Of a stretch of 64,000 nt of DNA, positions 49,168 to 63,300 are shown in pieces; position 1 is the stretch's first letter, and each line of letters opens with the position of its first letter. The notes below the pieces were generated by a model that worked only from the letters and a program-made list of their open reading frames with translations, was not told the DNA's origin and ran no database searches. The translations under genes were made by a program, and so were the position numbers. Source of the DNA: Auanema rhodensis (taxonomy: Eukaryota > Nematoda > Chromadorea > Rhabditida > Rhabditidae); contig OZ059899.1 of assembly GCA_964057225.1 (NCBI GenBank), positions 1,116,001 through 1,180,000 on the forward strand, written 5' to 3'.

Positions 49168-52064
49168 GCTTAAAAATCCGCATCGAATGCACTATACTAC
49201 ATTAAGAAACGCTTAATACACAAATTAGTTATGATCGTTTGAAAAATGATGCATTAGTGTATGTTGAGTTTCCATGTACACTCAACATTGCTTCCAAACA
49301 CATTTTGACAAAAATTTTTTCGAAAAATTTCAAAATAATTTAGCAAAATGTAGATGTTTTTAGATTCCTTTTTTTAAGGCAAAGACGATGGACAATGTTA
49401 TTCAACGAAAAAATTAATTCTTCAGGGTGAAAATCGAGGATATAAGTGTGAACTTATATCAGTTGATATCTCGGTGCATTTTTAAGCTAGCGCAAATCTG
49501 ATAACACAGATCGACGCAGCTTAAAAATCCGCATCGAATGCACTATACTACATTGAGAAACGCTTAATACACAAATTAGTTATGATCGTTTGAAAAATGA
49601 TGCATTAGTGTATGTTGAGTTTCCATGTACACTCAACATTGCTTCCAAAAACATTTTGACAAAAATTTTTTCGAAAAATTTCAAAATAATTTAGCAAAAA
49701 GTAGATGTTTTTAGATTCCATTTTTCAAGGCAAAGACGATAGACAATGTTATTCAACGAAAAAATTAATTCTTCAGGGTGAAAATCGAGGATATAAGTGT
49801 GAACTTATATCAGTTGATATCTCGGTGCATTTTTAAGCTAGCGCAAATCTGATAACACAGATCGACGCAGCTTAAAAATCCGCATCGAATGCACTATACT
49901 ACATTAAGAAACGCTTAATACACAAATTAGTTATGATCGTTTGAAAAATGATGCATTAGTGTATGTTGAGTTTCCATGTACACACAACATTGCTTCCAAA
50001 AACATTTTGACAAAAATTTTTTCGAAAAATTTCAAAATAATTTAGCAAAAAGTAGATGTTTTTAGATTCCTTTTCTTAAGGCAAAGACGATGGACAATGT
50101 TATTCGACGAAAAAATTAATTCTTCAGGGTGAAAATCGAGGACATAAGTGTGAACTTATATCAGTTGATATCTCGGTGCATTTTTAAGCTAGCGCAAATC
50201 TGATAACACAGATCGACGCAGCTTAAAAATCCGCATCGAATGCACTATACTACATCAAGAAACGCTTGATACAAAAATTAGTTATGATCGTTTGAAAAAT
50301 GATGCATTAGTGTATGTTGAGTTTCCATGTACACACAACATTGCTTCCAAAAACATTTTGACAAAAATTTTTTCGAAAAATTTCAAAATAATTTAGCAAA
50401 AAGTAGATGTTTTTAGATTCCTTTTCTTAAGGCAAAGACGATGGACAATGTTATTCGACGAAAAAATTAATTCTTCAGGGTGAAAATCGAGGACATAAGT
50501 GTGAACTTATATCAGTTGATATCTCGGTGCATTTTTAAGCTAGCGCAAATCTGATAACACAGATCGACGCAGCTTAAAAATCCGCATCGAATGCACTATA
50601 CTACATCAAGAAACGCTTGATACAAAAATTAGTTATGATCGTTTGAAAAATGATGCATTAGTGTATGTTGAGTTTCCATGTACACTCAACATTGCTTCCA
50701 AAAACATTTTGACAAAAATTTTTTCGAAAAATTTCAAAATAATTTAGCAAAAAGTAGATGTTTTTAGATTCCATTTTTCAAGGCAAAGACGACAGACAAT
50801 GTTATTCAACGAAAAAATTAATTCTTCAGGGTGAAAATCGAGGATATAAGTGTGAACTTATATCAGTTGATATCTCGGTGCATTTTTAAGCTACCGCAAA
50901 TCTGATAACACAGATCGACGCAGCTTAAAAATCCGCATCGAATGCACTATACTACATTGAGAAACGCTTAATACAAAAATTAGTTATGATCGTTTGAAAA
51001 ATGATGCATTAGTGTATGTTGAGTTTCCATGTACACTCAACATTGCTTCCAAAAACATTTTGACAAAAATTTTTTCGAAAAATTTCAAAATAATTTAGCA
51101 AAAAGTAGATGTTTTTAGATTCCATTTTTCAAGGCAAAGACGATAGACAATGTTATTCAACGAAAAAATTAATTCTTCAGGGTGAAAATCGAGGATATAA
51201 GTGTGAACTTATATCAGTTGATATCTCGGTGCATTTTTAAGCTAGCGCAAATCTGATAACACAGATCGACGCAGCTTAAAAATCCGCATCGAATGCACTA
51301 TACTACATCAAGAAACGCTTGATACAAAAATTAGTTATGATCGTTTGAAAAATGATGCATTAGTGTATGTTGAGTTTCCATGTACACTCAACATTGCTTC
51401 CAAAAACATTTTGACAAAAATTTTTTCGAAAAATTTCAAAATAATTTAGCAAAAAGTAGATGTTTTTAGATTCCTTTTCTTAAGGCAAAGACGATGGACA
51501 ATGTTATTCGACGAAAAAATTAATTCTTCAGGGTGAAAATCGAGGACATAAGTGTGAACTTATATCAGTTGATATCTCGGTGCATTTTTAAGCTAGCGCA
51601 AATCTGATAACACAGATCGACGCAGCTTAAAAATCCGCATCGAATGCACTATACTACATCAAGAAACGCTTGATACAAAAATTAGTTATGATCGTTTGAA
51701 AAATGATGCATTAGTGTATGTTGAGTTTCCATGTACACACAACATTGCTTCCAAAAACATTTTGACAAAAATTTTTTCGAAAAATTTCAAAATAATTTAG
51801 CAAAAAGTAGATGTTTTTAGATTCCTTTTCTTAAGGCAAAGACGATGGACAATGTTATTCGACGAAAAAATTAATTCTTCAGGGTGAAAATCGAGGACAT
51901 AAGTGTGAACTTATATCAGTTGATATCTCGGTGCATTTTTAAGCTAGCGCAAATCTGATAACACAGATCGACGCAGCTTAAAAATCCGCATCGAATGCAC
52001 TATACTACATCAAGAAACGCTTGATACAAAAATTAGTTATGATCGTTTGAAAAATGATGCATTA
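49168..52064 (+). repeat. ~2.5-kb block, right copy, plus about one further monomer
   Basis: This matches 42850-45350 at an 18-monomer offset up to about 51.67 kb. A private change is gacgacagac near 50790. An additional aggacataag copy at 51894, one monomer after the one at 51543, has no counterpart in the left block. Confidence 0.75.
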
Positions 52065-54810
52065 GTGTATGTTGAGTTTCCATGTACACTCAACATTGCT
52101 TCCAAAAACATTTTGACAAAAATTTTTTCGAAAAATTTCAAAATAATTTAGCAAAAAGTAGATGTTTTTAGATTCCATTTTTCAAGGCAAAGACGATAGA
52201 CAATGTTATTCAACGAAAAAATTAATTCTTCAGGGTGAAAATCGAGGATATAAGTGTGAACTTATATCAGTTGATATCTCGGTGCATTTTTAAGCTACCG
52301 CAAATCTGATAACACAGATCGACGCAGCTTAAAAATCCGCATCGAATGCACTATACTACATTGAGAAACGCTTAATACAAAAATTAGTTATGATCGTTTG
52401 AAAAATGATGCATTAGTGTATGTTGAGTTTCCATGTACACTCAACATTGCTTCCAAAAACATTTTGACAAAAATTTTTTCGAAAAATTTCAAAATAATTT
52501 AGCAAAAAGTAGATGTTTTTAGATTCCATTTTTCAAGGCAAAGACGATAGACAATGTTATTCAACGAAAAAATTAATTCTTCAGGGTGAAAATCGAGGAT
52601 ATAAGTGTGAACTTATATCAGTTGATATCTCGGTGCATTTTTAAGCTAGCGCAAATCTGATAACACAGATCGACGCAGCTTAAAAATACGCATCGAATGC
52701 ACTATACTACATCGAGAAACGCTTGATACAAAAATTAGTTATGATCGTTTGAAAAATGATGCATTAGTGTATGTTGAGTTTCCATGTACACTCAACATTG
52801 CTTCCAAAAACATTTTGACAAAAATTTTTTCGAAAAATTTCAAAATAATTTAGCAAAAAGTAGATGTTTTTAGATTCCATTTTTCAAGGCAAAGACGATA
52901 GACAATGTTATTCAACGAAAAAATTAATTCTTCAGGGTGAAAATCGAGAATATAAGTGTGAACTTATATCAGTTGATATCTCGGTGCATTTTTAAGCTAG
53001 CGCAAATCTGATAACACAGATCGACGCAGCTTAAAAATACGCATCGAATGCACTATACTACATCGAGAAACGCTTAATACAAAAATTAGTTATGATCGTT
53101 TGAAAAATGATGCATTAGTGTATGTTGAGTTTCCATGTACACTCAACATTGCTTCCAAAAACATTTTGACAAAAATTTTTTCGAAAAATTTCAAAATAAT
53201 TTAGCAAAAAGTAGATGTTTTTAGATTCCATTTTTCAAGGCAAAGACGATAGACAATGTTATTCAACGAAAAAATTAATTCTTCAGGGTGAAAATCGAGA
53301 ATATAAGTGTGAACTTATATCAGTTGATATCTCGGTGCATTTTTAAGCTAGCGCAAATCTGATAACACAGATCGACGCAGCTTAAAAATCCGCATCGAAT
53401 GCACTATACTACATTGAGAAACGCTTAATACACAAATTAGTTATGATCGTTTGAAAAATGATGCATTAGTGTATGTTGAGTTTCCATGTACACTCAACAT
53501 TGCTTCCAAAAACATTTTGACAAAAATTTTTTCGAAAAATTTCAAAATAATTTAGCAAAAAGTAGATGTTTTTAGATTCCTTTTCTTAAGGCAAAGACGA
53601 TGGACAATGTTATTCGACGAAAAAATTAATTCTTCAGGGTGAAAATCGAGGATATAAGTGTGAACTTATATCAGTTGATATCTCGGTGCATTTTTAAGCT
53701 AGCGCAAATCTGATAACACAGATCGACGCAGCTTAAAAATCCGCATCGAATGCACTATACTACATCAAGAAACGCTTAATACACAAATTAGTTATGATCG
53801 TTTGAAAAATGATGCATTAGTGTATGTTGAGTTTCCATGTACAGTCAACATTGCTTCCAAAAACATTTTGACAAAAATTTTTTCGAAAAATTTCAAAATA
53901 ATTTAGCAAAAAGTAGATGTTTTTAGATTCCATTTTTCAAGGCAAAGACGATAGACAATGTTATTCAACGAAAAAATTAATTCTTCAGGGTGAAAATCGA
54001 GAATATAAGTGTGAACTTATATCAGTTGATATCTCGGTGCATTTTTAAGCTAGCGCAAATCTGATAACACAGATCGACGCAGCTTAAAAATCCGCATCGA
54101 ATGCACTATGCTACATCAAGAAACGCTTGATACAAAAATTAGTTATGATCGTTTGAAAAATGATGCATTAGTGTATGTTGAGTTTCCATGTACACTCAAC
54201 ATTGCTTCCAAAAACATTTTGACAAAAATTTTTTCGAAAAATTTCAAAATAATTTAGCAAAAAGTAGATGTTTTTAGATTCCATTTTTCAAGGCAAAGAC
54301 GATAGACAATGTTATTCAACGAAAAAATTAATTCTTCAGGGTGAAAATCGAGGATATAAGTGTGAACTTATATCAGTTGATATCTCGGTGCATTTTTAAG
54401 CTACCGCAAATCTGATAACACAGATCGACGCAGCTTAAAAATCCGCATCGAATGCACTATACTACATTGAGAAACGCTTAATACAAAAATTAGTTATGAT
54501 CGTTTGAAAAATGATGCATTAGTGTATGTTGAGTTTCCATGTACACTCAACATTGCTTCCAAAAACATTTTGACAAAAATTTTTTCGAAAAATTTCAGAA
54601 TAATTTAGCAAAAAGTAGATGTTTTTAGATTCCATTTTTCAAGGCAAAGACGATAGACAATGTTATTCAACGAAAAAATTAATTCTTCAGGGTGAAAATC
54701 GAGGATATAAGTGTGAACTTATATCAGTTGATATCTCGGTGCATTTTTAAGCTAGCGCAAATCTGATAACACAGATCGACGCAGCTTAAAAATCCGCATC
54801 GAATGCACTA
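52065..54810 (+). repeat. Right copy of the 46.8-48.65 kb block, overlapping the left copy of an 8-monomer-offset block
   Basis: The first part matches 46800-48650 at 15 monomers offset. From about 52730 the same sequence also matches 55538-57618 at 2,808 bp (8 monomers): aaatacgcatcg 53036/55844, tacagtcaac 53840/56648, actatgctac 54105/56913, gctaccgc 54400/57208 and ttcagaataattt 54594/57402. The second match ends near 54810. The overlap shows that copied segments were themselves copied. Confidence 0.8.
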
Positions 54811-57618
54811 TACTACATTGAGAAACGCTTAATACACAAATTAGTTATGATCGTTTGAAAAATGATGCATTAGTGTATGTTGAGTTTCCATGTACACTCA
54901 ACATTGCTTCCAAAAACATTTTGACAAAAATTTTTTCGAAAAATTTCAAAATAATTTAGCAAAAAGTAGATGTTTTTAGATTCCATTTTTCAAGGCAAAG
55001 ACGATAGACAATGTTATTCAACGAAAAAATTAATTCTTCAGGGTGAAAATCGAGAATATAAGTGTGAACTTATATCAGTTGATATCTCGGTGCATTTTTA
55101 AGCTAGCGCAAATCTGATAACACAGATCGACGCAGCTTAAAAATCCGCATCGAATGCACTATGCTACATCAAGAAACGCTTGATACAAAAATTAGTTATG
55201 ATCGTTTGAAAAATGATGCATTAGTGTATGTTGAGTTTCCATGTACACTCAACATTGCTTCCAAAAACATTTTGACAAAAATTTTTTCGAAAAATTTCAA
55301 AATAATTTAGCAAAAAGTAGATGTTTTTAGATTCCATTTTTCAAGGCAAAGACGATAGACAATGTTATTCAACGAAAAAATTAATTCTTCAGGGTGAAAA
55401 TCGAGAATATAAGTGTGAACTTATATCAGTTGATATCTCGGTGCATTTTTAAGCTAGCGCAAATCTGATAACACAGATCGACGCAGCTTAAAAATACGCA
55501 TCGAATGCACTATACTACATCGAGAAACGCTTAATACAAAAATTAGTTATGATCGTTTGAAAAATGATGCATTAGTGTATGTTGAGTTTCCATGTACACT
55601 CAACATTGCTTCCAAAAACATTTTGACAAAAATTTTTTCGAAAAATTTCAAAATAATTTAGCAAAAAGTAGATGTTTTTAGATTCCATTTTTCAAGGCAA
55701 AGACGATAGACAATGTTATTCAACGAAAAAATTAATTCTTCAGGGTGAAAATCGAGAATATAAGTGTGAACTTATATCAGTTGATATCTCGGTGCATTTT
55801 TAAGCTAGCGCAAATCTGATAACACAGATCGACGCAGCTTAAAAATACGCATCGAATGCACTATACTACATCGAGAAACGCTTAATACAAAAATTAGTTA
55901 TGATCGTTTGAAAAATGATGCATTAGTGTATGTTGAGTTTCCATGTACACTCAACATTGCTTCCAAAAACATTTTGACAAAAATTTTTTCGAAAAATTTC
56001 AAAATAATTTAGCAAAAAGTAGATGTTTTTAGATTCCATTTTTCAAGGCAAAGACGATAGACAATGTTATTCAACGAAAAAATTAATTCTTCAGGGTGAA
56101 AATCGAGAATATAAGTGTGAACTTATATCAGTTGATATCTCGGTGCATTTTTAAGCTAGCGCAAATCTGATAACACAGATCGACGCAGCTTAAAAATCCG
56201 CATCGAATGCACTATACTACATTGAGAAACGCTTAATACACAAATTAGTTATGATCGTTTGAAAAATGATGCATTAGTGTATGTTGAGTTTCCATGTACA
56301 CTCAACATTGCTTCCAAAAACATTTTGACAAAAATTTTTTCGAAAAATTTCAAAATAATTTAGCAAAAAGTAGATGTTTTTAGATTCCTTTTCTTAAGGC
56401 AAAGACGATGGACAATGTTATTCGACGAAAAAATTAATTCTTCAGGGTGAAAATCGAGGATATAAGTGTGAACTTATATCAGTTGATATCTCGGTGCATT
56501 TTTAAGCTAGCGCAAATCTGATAACACAGATCGACGCAGCTTAAAAATCCGCATCGAATGCACTATACTACATCAAGAAACGCTTAATACACAAATTAGT
56601 TATGATCGTTTGAAAAATGATGCATTAGTGTATGTTGAGTTTCCATGTACAGTCAACATTGCTTCCAAAAACATTTTGACAAAAATTTTTTCGAAAAATT
56701 TCAAAATAATTTAGCAAAAAGTAGATGTTTTTAGATTCCATTTTTCAAGGCAAAGACGATAGACAATGTTATTCAACGAAAAAATTAATTCTTCAGGGTG
56801 AAAATCGAGAATATAAGTGTGAACTTATATCAGTTGATATCTCGGTGCATTTTTAAGCTAGCGCAAATCTGATAACACAGATCGACGCAGCTTAAAAATC
56901 CGCATCGAATGCACTATGCTACATCAAGAAACGCTTGATACAAAAATTAGTTATGATCGTTTGAAAAATGATGCATTAGTGTATGTTGAGTTTCCATGTA
57001 CACTCAACATTGCTTCCAAAAACATTTTGACAAAAATTTTTTCGAAAAATTTCAAAATAATTTAGCAAAAAGTAGATGTTTTTAGATTCCATTTTTCAAG
57101 GCAAAGACGATAGACAATGTTATTCAACGAAAAAATTAATTCTTCAGGGTGAAAATCGAGGATATAAGTGTGAACTTATATCAGTTGATATCTCGGTGCA
57201 TTTTTAAGCTACCGCAAATCTGATAACACAGATCGACGCAGCTTAAAAATCCGCATCGAATGCACTATACTACATTGAGAAACGCTTAATACAAAAATTA
57301 GTTATGATCGTTTGAAAAATGATGCATTAGTGTATGTTGAGTTTCCATGTACACTCAACATTGCTTCCAAAAACATTTTGACAAAAATTTTTTCGAAAAA
57401 TTTCAGAATAATTTAGCAAAAAGTAGATGTTTTTAGATTCCATTTTTCAAGGCAAAGACGATAGACAATGTTATTCAACGAAAAAATTAATTCTTCAGGG
57501 TGAAAATCGAGGATATAAGTGTGAACTTATATCAGTTGATATCTCGGTGCATTTTTAAGCTAGCGCAAATCTGATAACACAGATCGACGCAGCTTAAAAA
57601 TCCGCATCGAATGCACTA
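54811..57618 (+). repeat. Right copy of the 8-monomer-offset block
   Basis: The stretch from about 55538 to 57618 matches 52730-54810, about six monomers. It starts after an aaatacgcatcg copy (55493) whose partner differs by having cttgatac instead of cttaatac. The aaatacgcatcg marker returns a further 2,808 bp on at 58652. Confidence 0.75.
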
Positions 57619-60379
57619 TGCTACATCAAGAAACGCTTGATACAAAAATTAGTTATGATCGTTTGAAAAATGATGCATTAGTGTATGTTGAGTTTCCATG
57701 TACACTCAACATTGCTTCCAAAAACATTTTGACAAAAATTTTTTCGAAAAATTTCAAAATAATTTAGCAAAAAGTAGATGTTTTTAGATTCCATTTTTCA
57801 AGGCAAAGACGATAGACAATGTTATTCAACGAAAAAATTAATTCTTCAGGGTGAAAATCGAGGATATAAGTGTGAACTTATATCAGTTGATATCTCGGTG
57901 CATTTTTAAGCTAGCGCAAATCTGATAACACAGATCGACGCAGCTTAAAAATCCGCATCGAATGCACTATGCTACATCAAGAAACGCTTGATACAAAAAT
58001 TAGTTATGATCGTTTGAAAAATGATGCATTAGTGTATGTTGAGTTTCCATGTACACTCAACATTGCTTCCAAAAACATTTTGACAAAAATTTTTTCGAAA
58101 AATTTCAAAATAATTTAGCAAAAAGTAGATGTTTTTAGATTCCATTTTTCAAGGCAAAGACGATAGACAATGTTATTCAACGAAAAAATTAATTCTTCAG
58201 GGTGAAAATCGAGGATATAAGTGTGAACTTATATCAGTTGATATCTCGGTGCATTTTTAAGCTACCGCAAATCTGATAACACAGATCGACGCAGCTTAAA
58301 AATCCGCATCGAATGCACTATACTACATTGAGAAACGCTTAATACACAAATTAGTTATGATCGTTTGAAAAATGATGCATTAGTGTATGTTGAGTTTCCA
58401 TGTACACTCAACATTGCTTCCAAAAACATTTTGACAAAAATTTTTTCGAAAAATTTCAAAATAATTTAGCAAAAAGTAGATGTTTTTAGATTCCATTTTT
58501 CAAGGCAAAGACGATAGACAATGTTATTCAACGAAAAAATTAATTCTTCAGGGTGAAAATCGAGAATATAAGTGTGAACTTATATCAGTTGATATCTCGG
58601 TGCATTTTTAAGCTAGCGCAAATCTGATAACACAGATCGACGCAGCTTAAAAATACGCATCGAATGCACTATACTACATCGAGAAACGCTTAATACAAAA
58701 ATTAGTTATGATCGTTTGAAAAATGATGCATTAGTGTATGTTGAGTTTCCATGTACACTCAACATTGCTTCCAAAAACATTTTGACAAAAATTTTTTCGA
58801 AAAATTTCAAAATAATTTAGCAAAAAGTAGATGTTTTTAGATTCCATTTTTCAAGGCAAAGACGATAGACAATGTTATTCAACGAAAAAATTAATTCTTC
58901 AGGGTGAAAATCGAGGATATAAGTGTGAACTTATATCAGTTGATATCTCGGTGCATTTTTAAGCTAGCGCAAATCTGATAACACAGATCGACGCAGCTTA
59001 AAAATCCGCATCGAATGCACTATGCTACATCAAGAAACGCTTGATACAAAAATTAGTTATGATCGTTTGAAAAATGATGCATTAGTGTATGTTGAGTTTC
59101 CATGTACACTCAACATTGCTTCCAAAAACATTTTGACAAAAATTTTTTCGAAAAATTTCAAAATAATTTAGCAAAAAGTAGATGTTTTTAGATTCCATTT
59201 TTCAAGGCAAAGACGATAGACAATGTTATTCAACGAAAAAATTAATTCTTCAGGGTGAAAATCGAGGATATAAATGTGAACTTATATCAGTTGATATCTC
59301 GGTGCATTTTTAAGCTAGCGCAAATCTGATAACACAGATCGACGCAGCTTAAAAATCCGCATCGAATGCACTATGCTACATCAAGAAACGCTTGATACAA
59401 AAATTAGTTATGATCGTTTGAAAAATGATGCATTAGTGTATGTTGAGTTTCCATGTACACTCAACATTGCTTCCAAAAACATTTTGACAAAAATTTTTTC
59501 GAAAAATTTCAAAATAATTTAGCAAAAAGTAGATGTTTTTAGATTCCATTTTGCAAGGCAAAGACGATAGACAATGTTATTCAACGAAAAAATCAATTCT
59601 TCAGGGTGAAAATCGAGGATATAAGTGTGAACTTATATCAGTTGATATCTCGGTGCATTTTTAAGCTACCGCAAATCTGATAACACAGATCGACGCAGCT
59701 TAAAAATCCGCATCGAATGCACTATACTACATTGAGAAACGCTTAATACACAAATTAGTTATGATCGTTTGAAAAATGATGCATTAGTGTATGTTGAGTT
59801 TCCATGTACACTCAACATTGCTTCCAAAAACATTTTGACAAAAATGTTTTCGAAAAATTTCAAAATAATTTAGCAAAAAGTAGATGTTTTTAGATTCCAT
59901 TTTTCAAGGCAAAGACGATAGACAATGTTATTCAACGAAAAAATTAATTCTTCAGGGTGAAAATCGAGAATATAAGTGTGAACTTATATCAGTTGATATC
60001 TCGGTGCATTTTTAAGCTAGCACAAATCTGATAACACAGATCGACGCAGTTTAAAAATCCGCATCGAATGCACTATACTACATTGAGAAACGCTTAATAC
60101 ACAAATTAGTTATGATCGTTTGAAAAATGATGCATTAGTGTATGTTGAGTTTCCATGTACACTCAACATTGCTTCCAAAAACATTTTGACAAAAATTTTT
60201 TCGAAAAATTTCAAAATAATTTAGCAAAAAGTAGATGTTTTTAGATTCCACTTTTCAAGGCAAAGACGATAGACAATGTTATTCAACGAAAAAATTAATT
60301 CTTCAGGGTGAAAATCGAGAATATAAGTGTGAACTTATATCAGTTGATATCTCGGTGCATTTTTAAGCTAGCACAAATC
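57619..60379 (+). repeat. Satellite monomers with adjacent near-identical pairs
   Basis: Copies with actatgctacatcaag occur side by side at about 57616 and 57967, and again at 59020 and 59371. Each pair is followed by a gctaccgc copy (58261 and 59665), so a four-monomer pattern (1,404 bp) is repeated. Private changes include aaaatgttttcg near 59845, attttgcaagg near 59549, aaatgtgaac near 59272 and gattccacttttc near 60244. Confidence 0.7.
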
Positions 60380-63300
60380 TGATAACACAGATCGACGCAG
60401 TTTAAAAATCCGCATCGAATGCACTATACTACATTGAGAAACGCTTAATACACAAATTAGTTATGATCGTTTGAAAAATGATGCATTAGTGTATGTTGAG
60501 TTTCCATGTACACTCAACATTGCTTCCAAAAACATTTTGACAAAAATTTTTTCGAAAAATTTCAAAATAATTTAGCAAAAAGTAGATGTTTTTAGATTCC
60601 ATTTTTCAAGGCAAAGACGATAGACAATGTTATTCAACGAAAAAATTAATTCTTCAGGGTGAAAATCGAGAATATAAGTGTGAACTTATATCAGTTGATA
60701 TCTCGGTGCATTTTTAAGCTAGCGCAAATCTGATAACACAGATCGACGCAGCTTAAAAATCCGCATCGAATGCACTATACTACATCGAAAAACGCTTAAT
60801 ACAAAAATTAGTTATGATCGTTTGAAAAATGATGCATTAGTGTATGTTGAGTTTCCATGTACACTCAACATTGCTTCCAAAAACATTTTGACAAAAATTT
60901 TTTCGAAAAATTTCAAAATAATTTAGCAAAAAGTAGATGTTTTTAGATTCCATTTTTCAAGGCAAAGACGATAGACAATGTTATTCAACGAAAAAATTAT
61001 TTCTTCAGGGTGAAAATCGAGGATATAAGTGTGAACTTATATCAGTTGATATCTCGGTGCATTTTTAAGCTAGCGCAAATCTGATAACACAGATCGACGC
61101 AGCTTAAAAATCCGCATCGAATGCACTATGCTACATCAAGAAACGCTTGATACAAAAATTAGTTATGATCGTTTGAAAAATGATGCATTAGTGTATGTTG
61201 AGTTTCCATGTACACTCAACATTGCTTCCAAAAACATTTTGACAAAAATTTTTTCGAAAAATTTCAAAATAATTTAGCAAAAAGTAGATGTTTTTAGATT
61301 CCATTTTTCAAGGCAAAGACGATAGACAATGTTATTCAACGAAAAAATTAATTCTTCAGGGTGAAAATCGAGGATATAAGTGTGAACTTATATCAGTTGA
61401 TATCTCGGTGCATTTTTAAGCTACCGCAAATCTGATAACACAGATCGACGCAGCTTAAAAATCCGCATTGAATGCACTATACTACATTGAGAAACGCTTA
61501 ATACACAAATTAGTTATGATCGTTTGAAAAATGATGCATTAGTGTATGTTGAGTTTCCATGTACACTCAACATTGCTTCCAAAAACATTTTGACAAAAAT
61601 TTTTTCGAAAAATTTCAAAATAATTTAGCAAAAAGTAGATGTTTATAGATTCCTTTTTTCAAGGCAAAGACGATGGACAATGTTATTCAACGAAAAAATT
61701 AATTCTTCAGGGTGAAAATCGAGGATATAAGTGTGAACTTATATCAGTTGATATCTCGGTGCATTTTTAAGCTAGCGCAAATCTGATAACACAGATCGAC
61801 GCAGCTTAAAAATCCGCATCGAATGCACTATGCTACATCGAGAAACGCTTGATACAAAAATTAGTTATGATCGTTTGAAAAATGATGCATTAGTGTATGT
61901 TGAGTTTCCATGTACACTCAACATTGCTTCCAAAAACATTTTGACAAAAATTTTTTCGAAAAATTTCAAAATAATTCAGCAAAAAGTAGATGTTTTTAGA
62001 TTCCATTTTTCAAGGCAAAGACGATAGACAATGTTATTCAACAAAAAAATTAATTCTTCAGGGTGAAAATCGAGGATATAAGTGTGAACTTATATCAGTT
62101 GATATCTCGGTGCATTTTTAAGCTAGCGCAAATCTGATAACACAGATCGACGCAGCTTAAAAATCCGCATCGAATGCACTATACTACATTGAGAAACGCT
62201 TAATACAAAAATTAGTTATGATCGTTTGAAAAATGATGCATTAGTGTATGTTGAGTTTCCATGTACACTCAACATTGCTTCCAAAAACATTTTGACAAAA
62301 ATTTTTTCGAAAAATTTCAAAATAATTTAGCAAAAAGTAGATGTTTTTAGATTCCATTTTTCAAGGCAAAGACGATGGACAATGTTATTCAACGAAAAAA
62401 TTAATTCTTCAGGGTGAAAATCGAGGATATAAGTGTGAACTTATATCAGTTGATATCTCGGTGCATTTTTAAGCTACCGCAAATCTGATAACACAGATCG
62501 ACGCAGTTTAAAAATCCGCATCGAATGCACTATACTACATTGAGAAACGCTTAATACACAAATTAGTTATGATCGTTTGAAAAATGATGCATTAGTGTAT
62601 GTTGAGTTTCCATGTACACTCAACATTGCTTCCAAAAACATTTTGACAAAAATTTTTTCGAAAAATTTCAAAATAATTTAGCAAAAAGTAGATGTTTTTA
62701 GATTCCATTTTTCAAGGCAAAGACGATAGACAATGTTATTCAACGAAAAAATTAATTCTTCAGGGTGAAAATCGAGAATATAAGTGTGAACTTATATCAG
62801 TTGATATCTCGGTGCATTTTTAAGCTAGCGCAAATCTGATAACACAGATCGACGCAGCTTAAAAATCCGCATCGAATGCACTATACTACATCGAAAAACG
62901 CTTAATACAAAAATTAGTTATGATCGTTTGAAAAATGATGCATTAGTGTATGTTGAGTTTCCATGTACACTCAACATTGCTTCCAAAAACATTTTGACAA
63001 AAATTTTTTCGAAAAATTTCAAAATAATTTAGCAAAAAGTAGATGTTTTTAGATTCCATTTTTCAAGGCAAAGACGATAGACAATGTTATTCAACGAAAA
63101 AATTATTTCTTCAGGGTGAAAATCGAGGATATAAGTGTGAACTTATATCAGTTGATATCTCGGTGCATTTTTAAGCTAGCGCAAATCTGATAACACAGAT
63201 CGACGCAGCTTAAAAATCCGCATCGAATGCACTATGCTACATCAAGAAACGCTTGATACAAAAATTAGTTATGATCGTTTGAAAAATGATGCATTAGTGT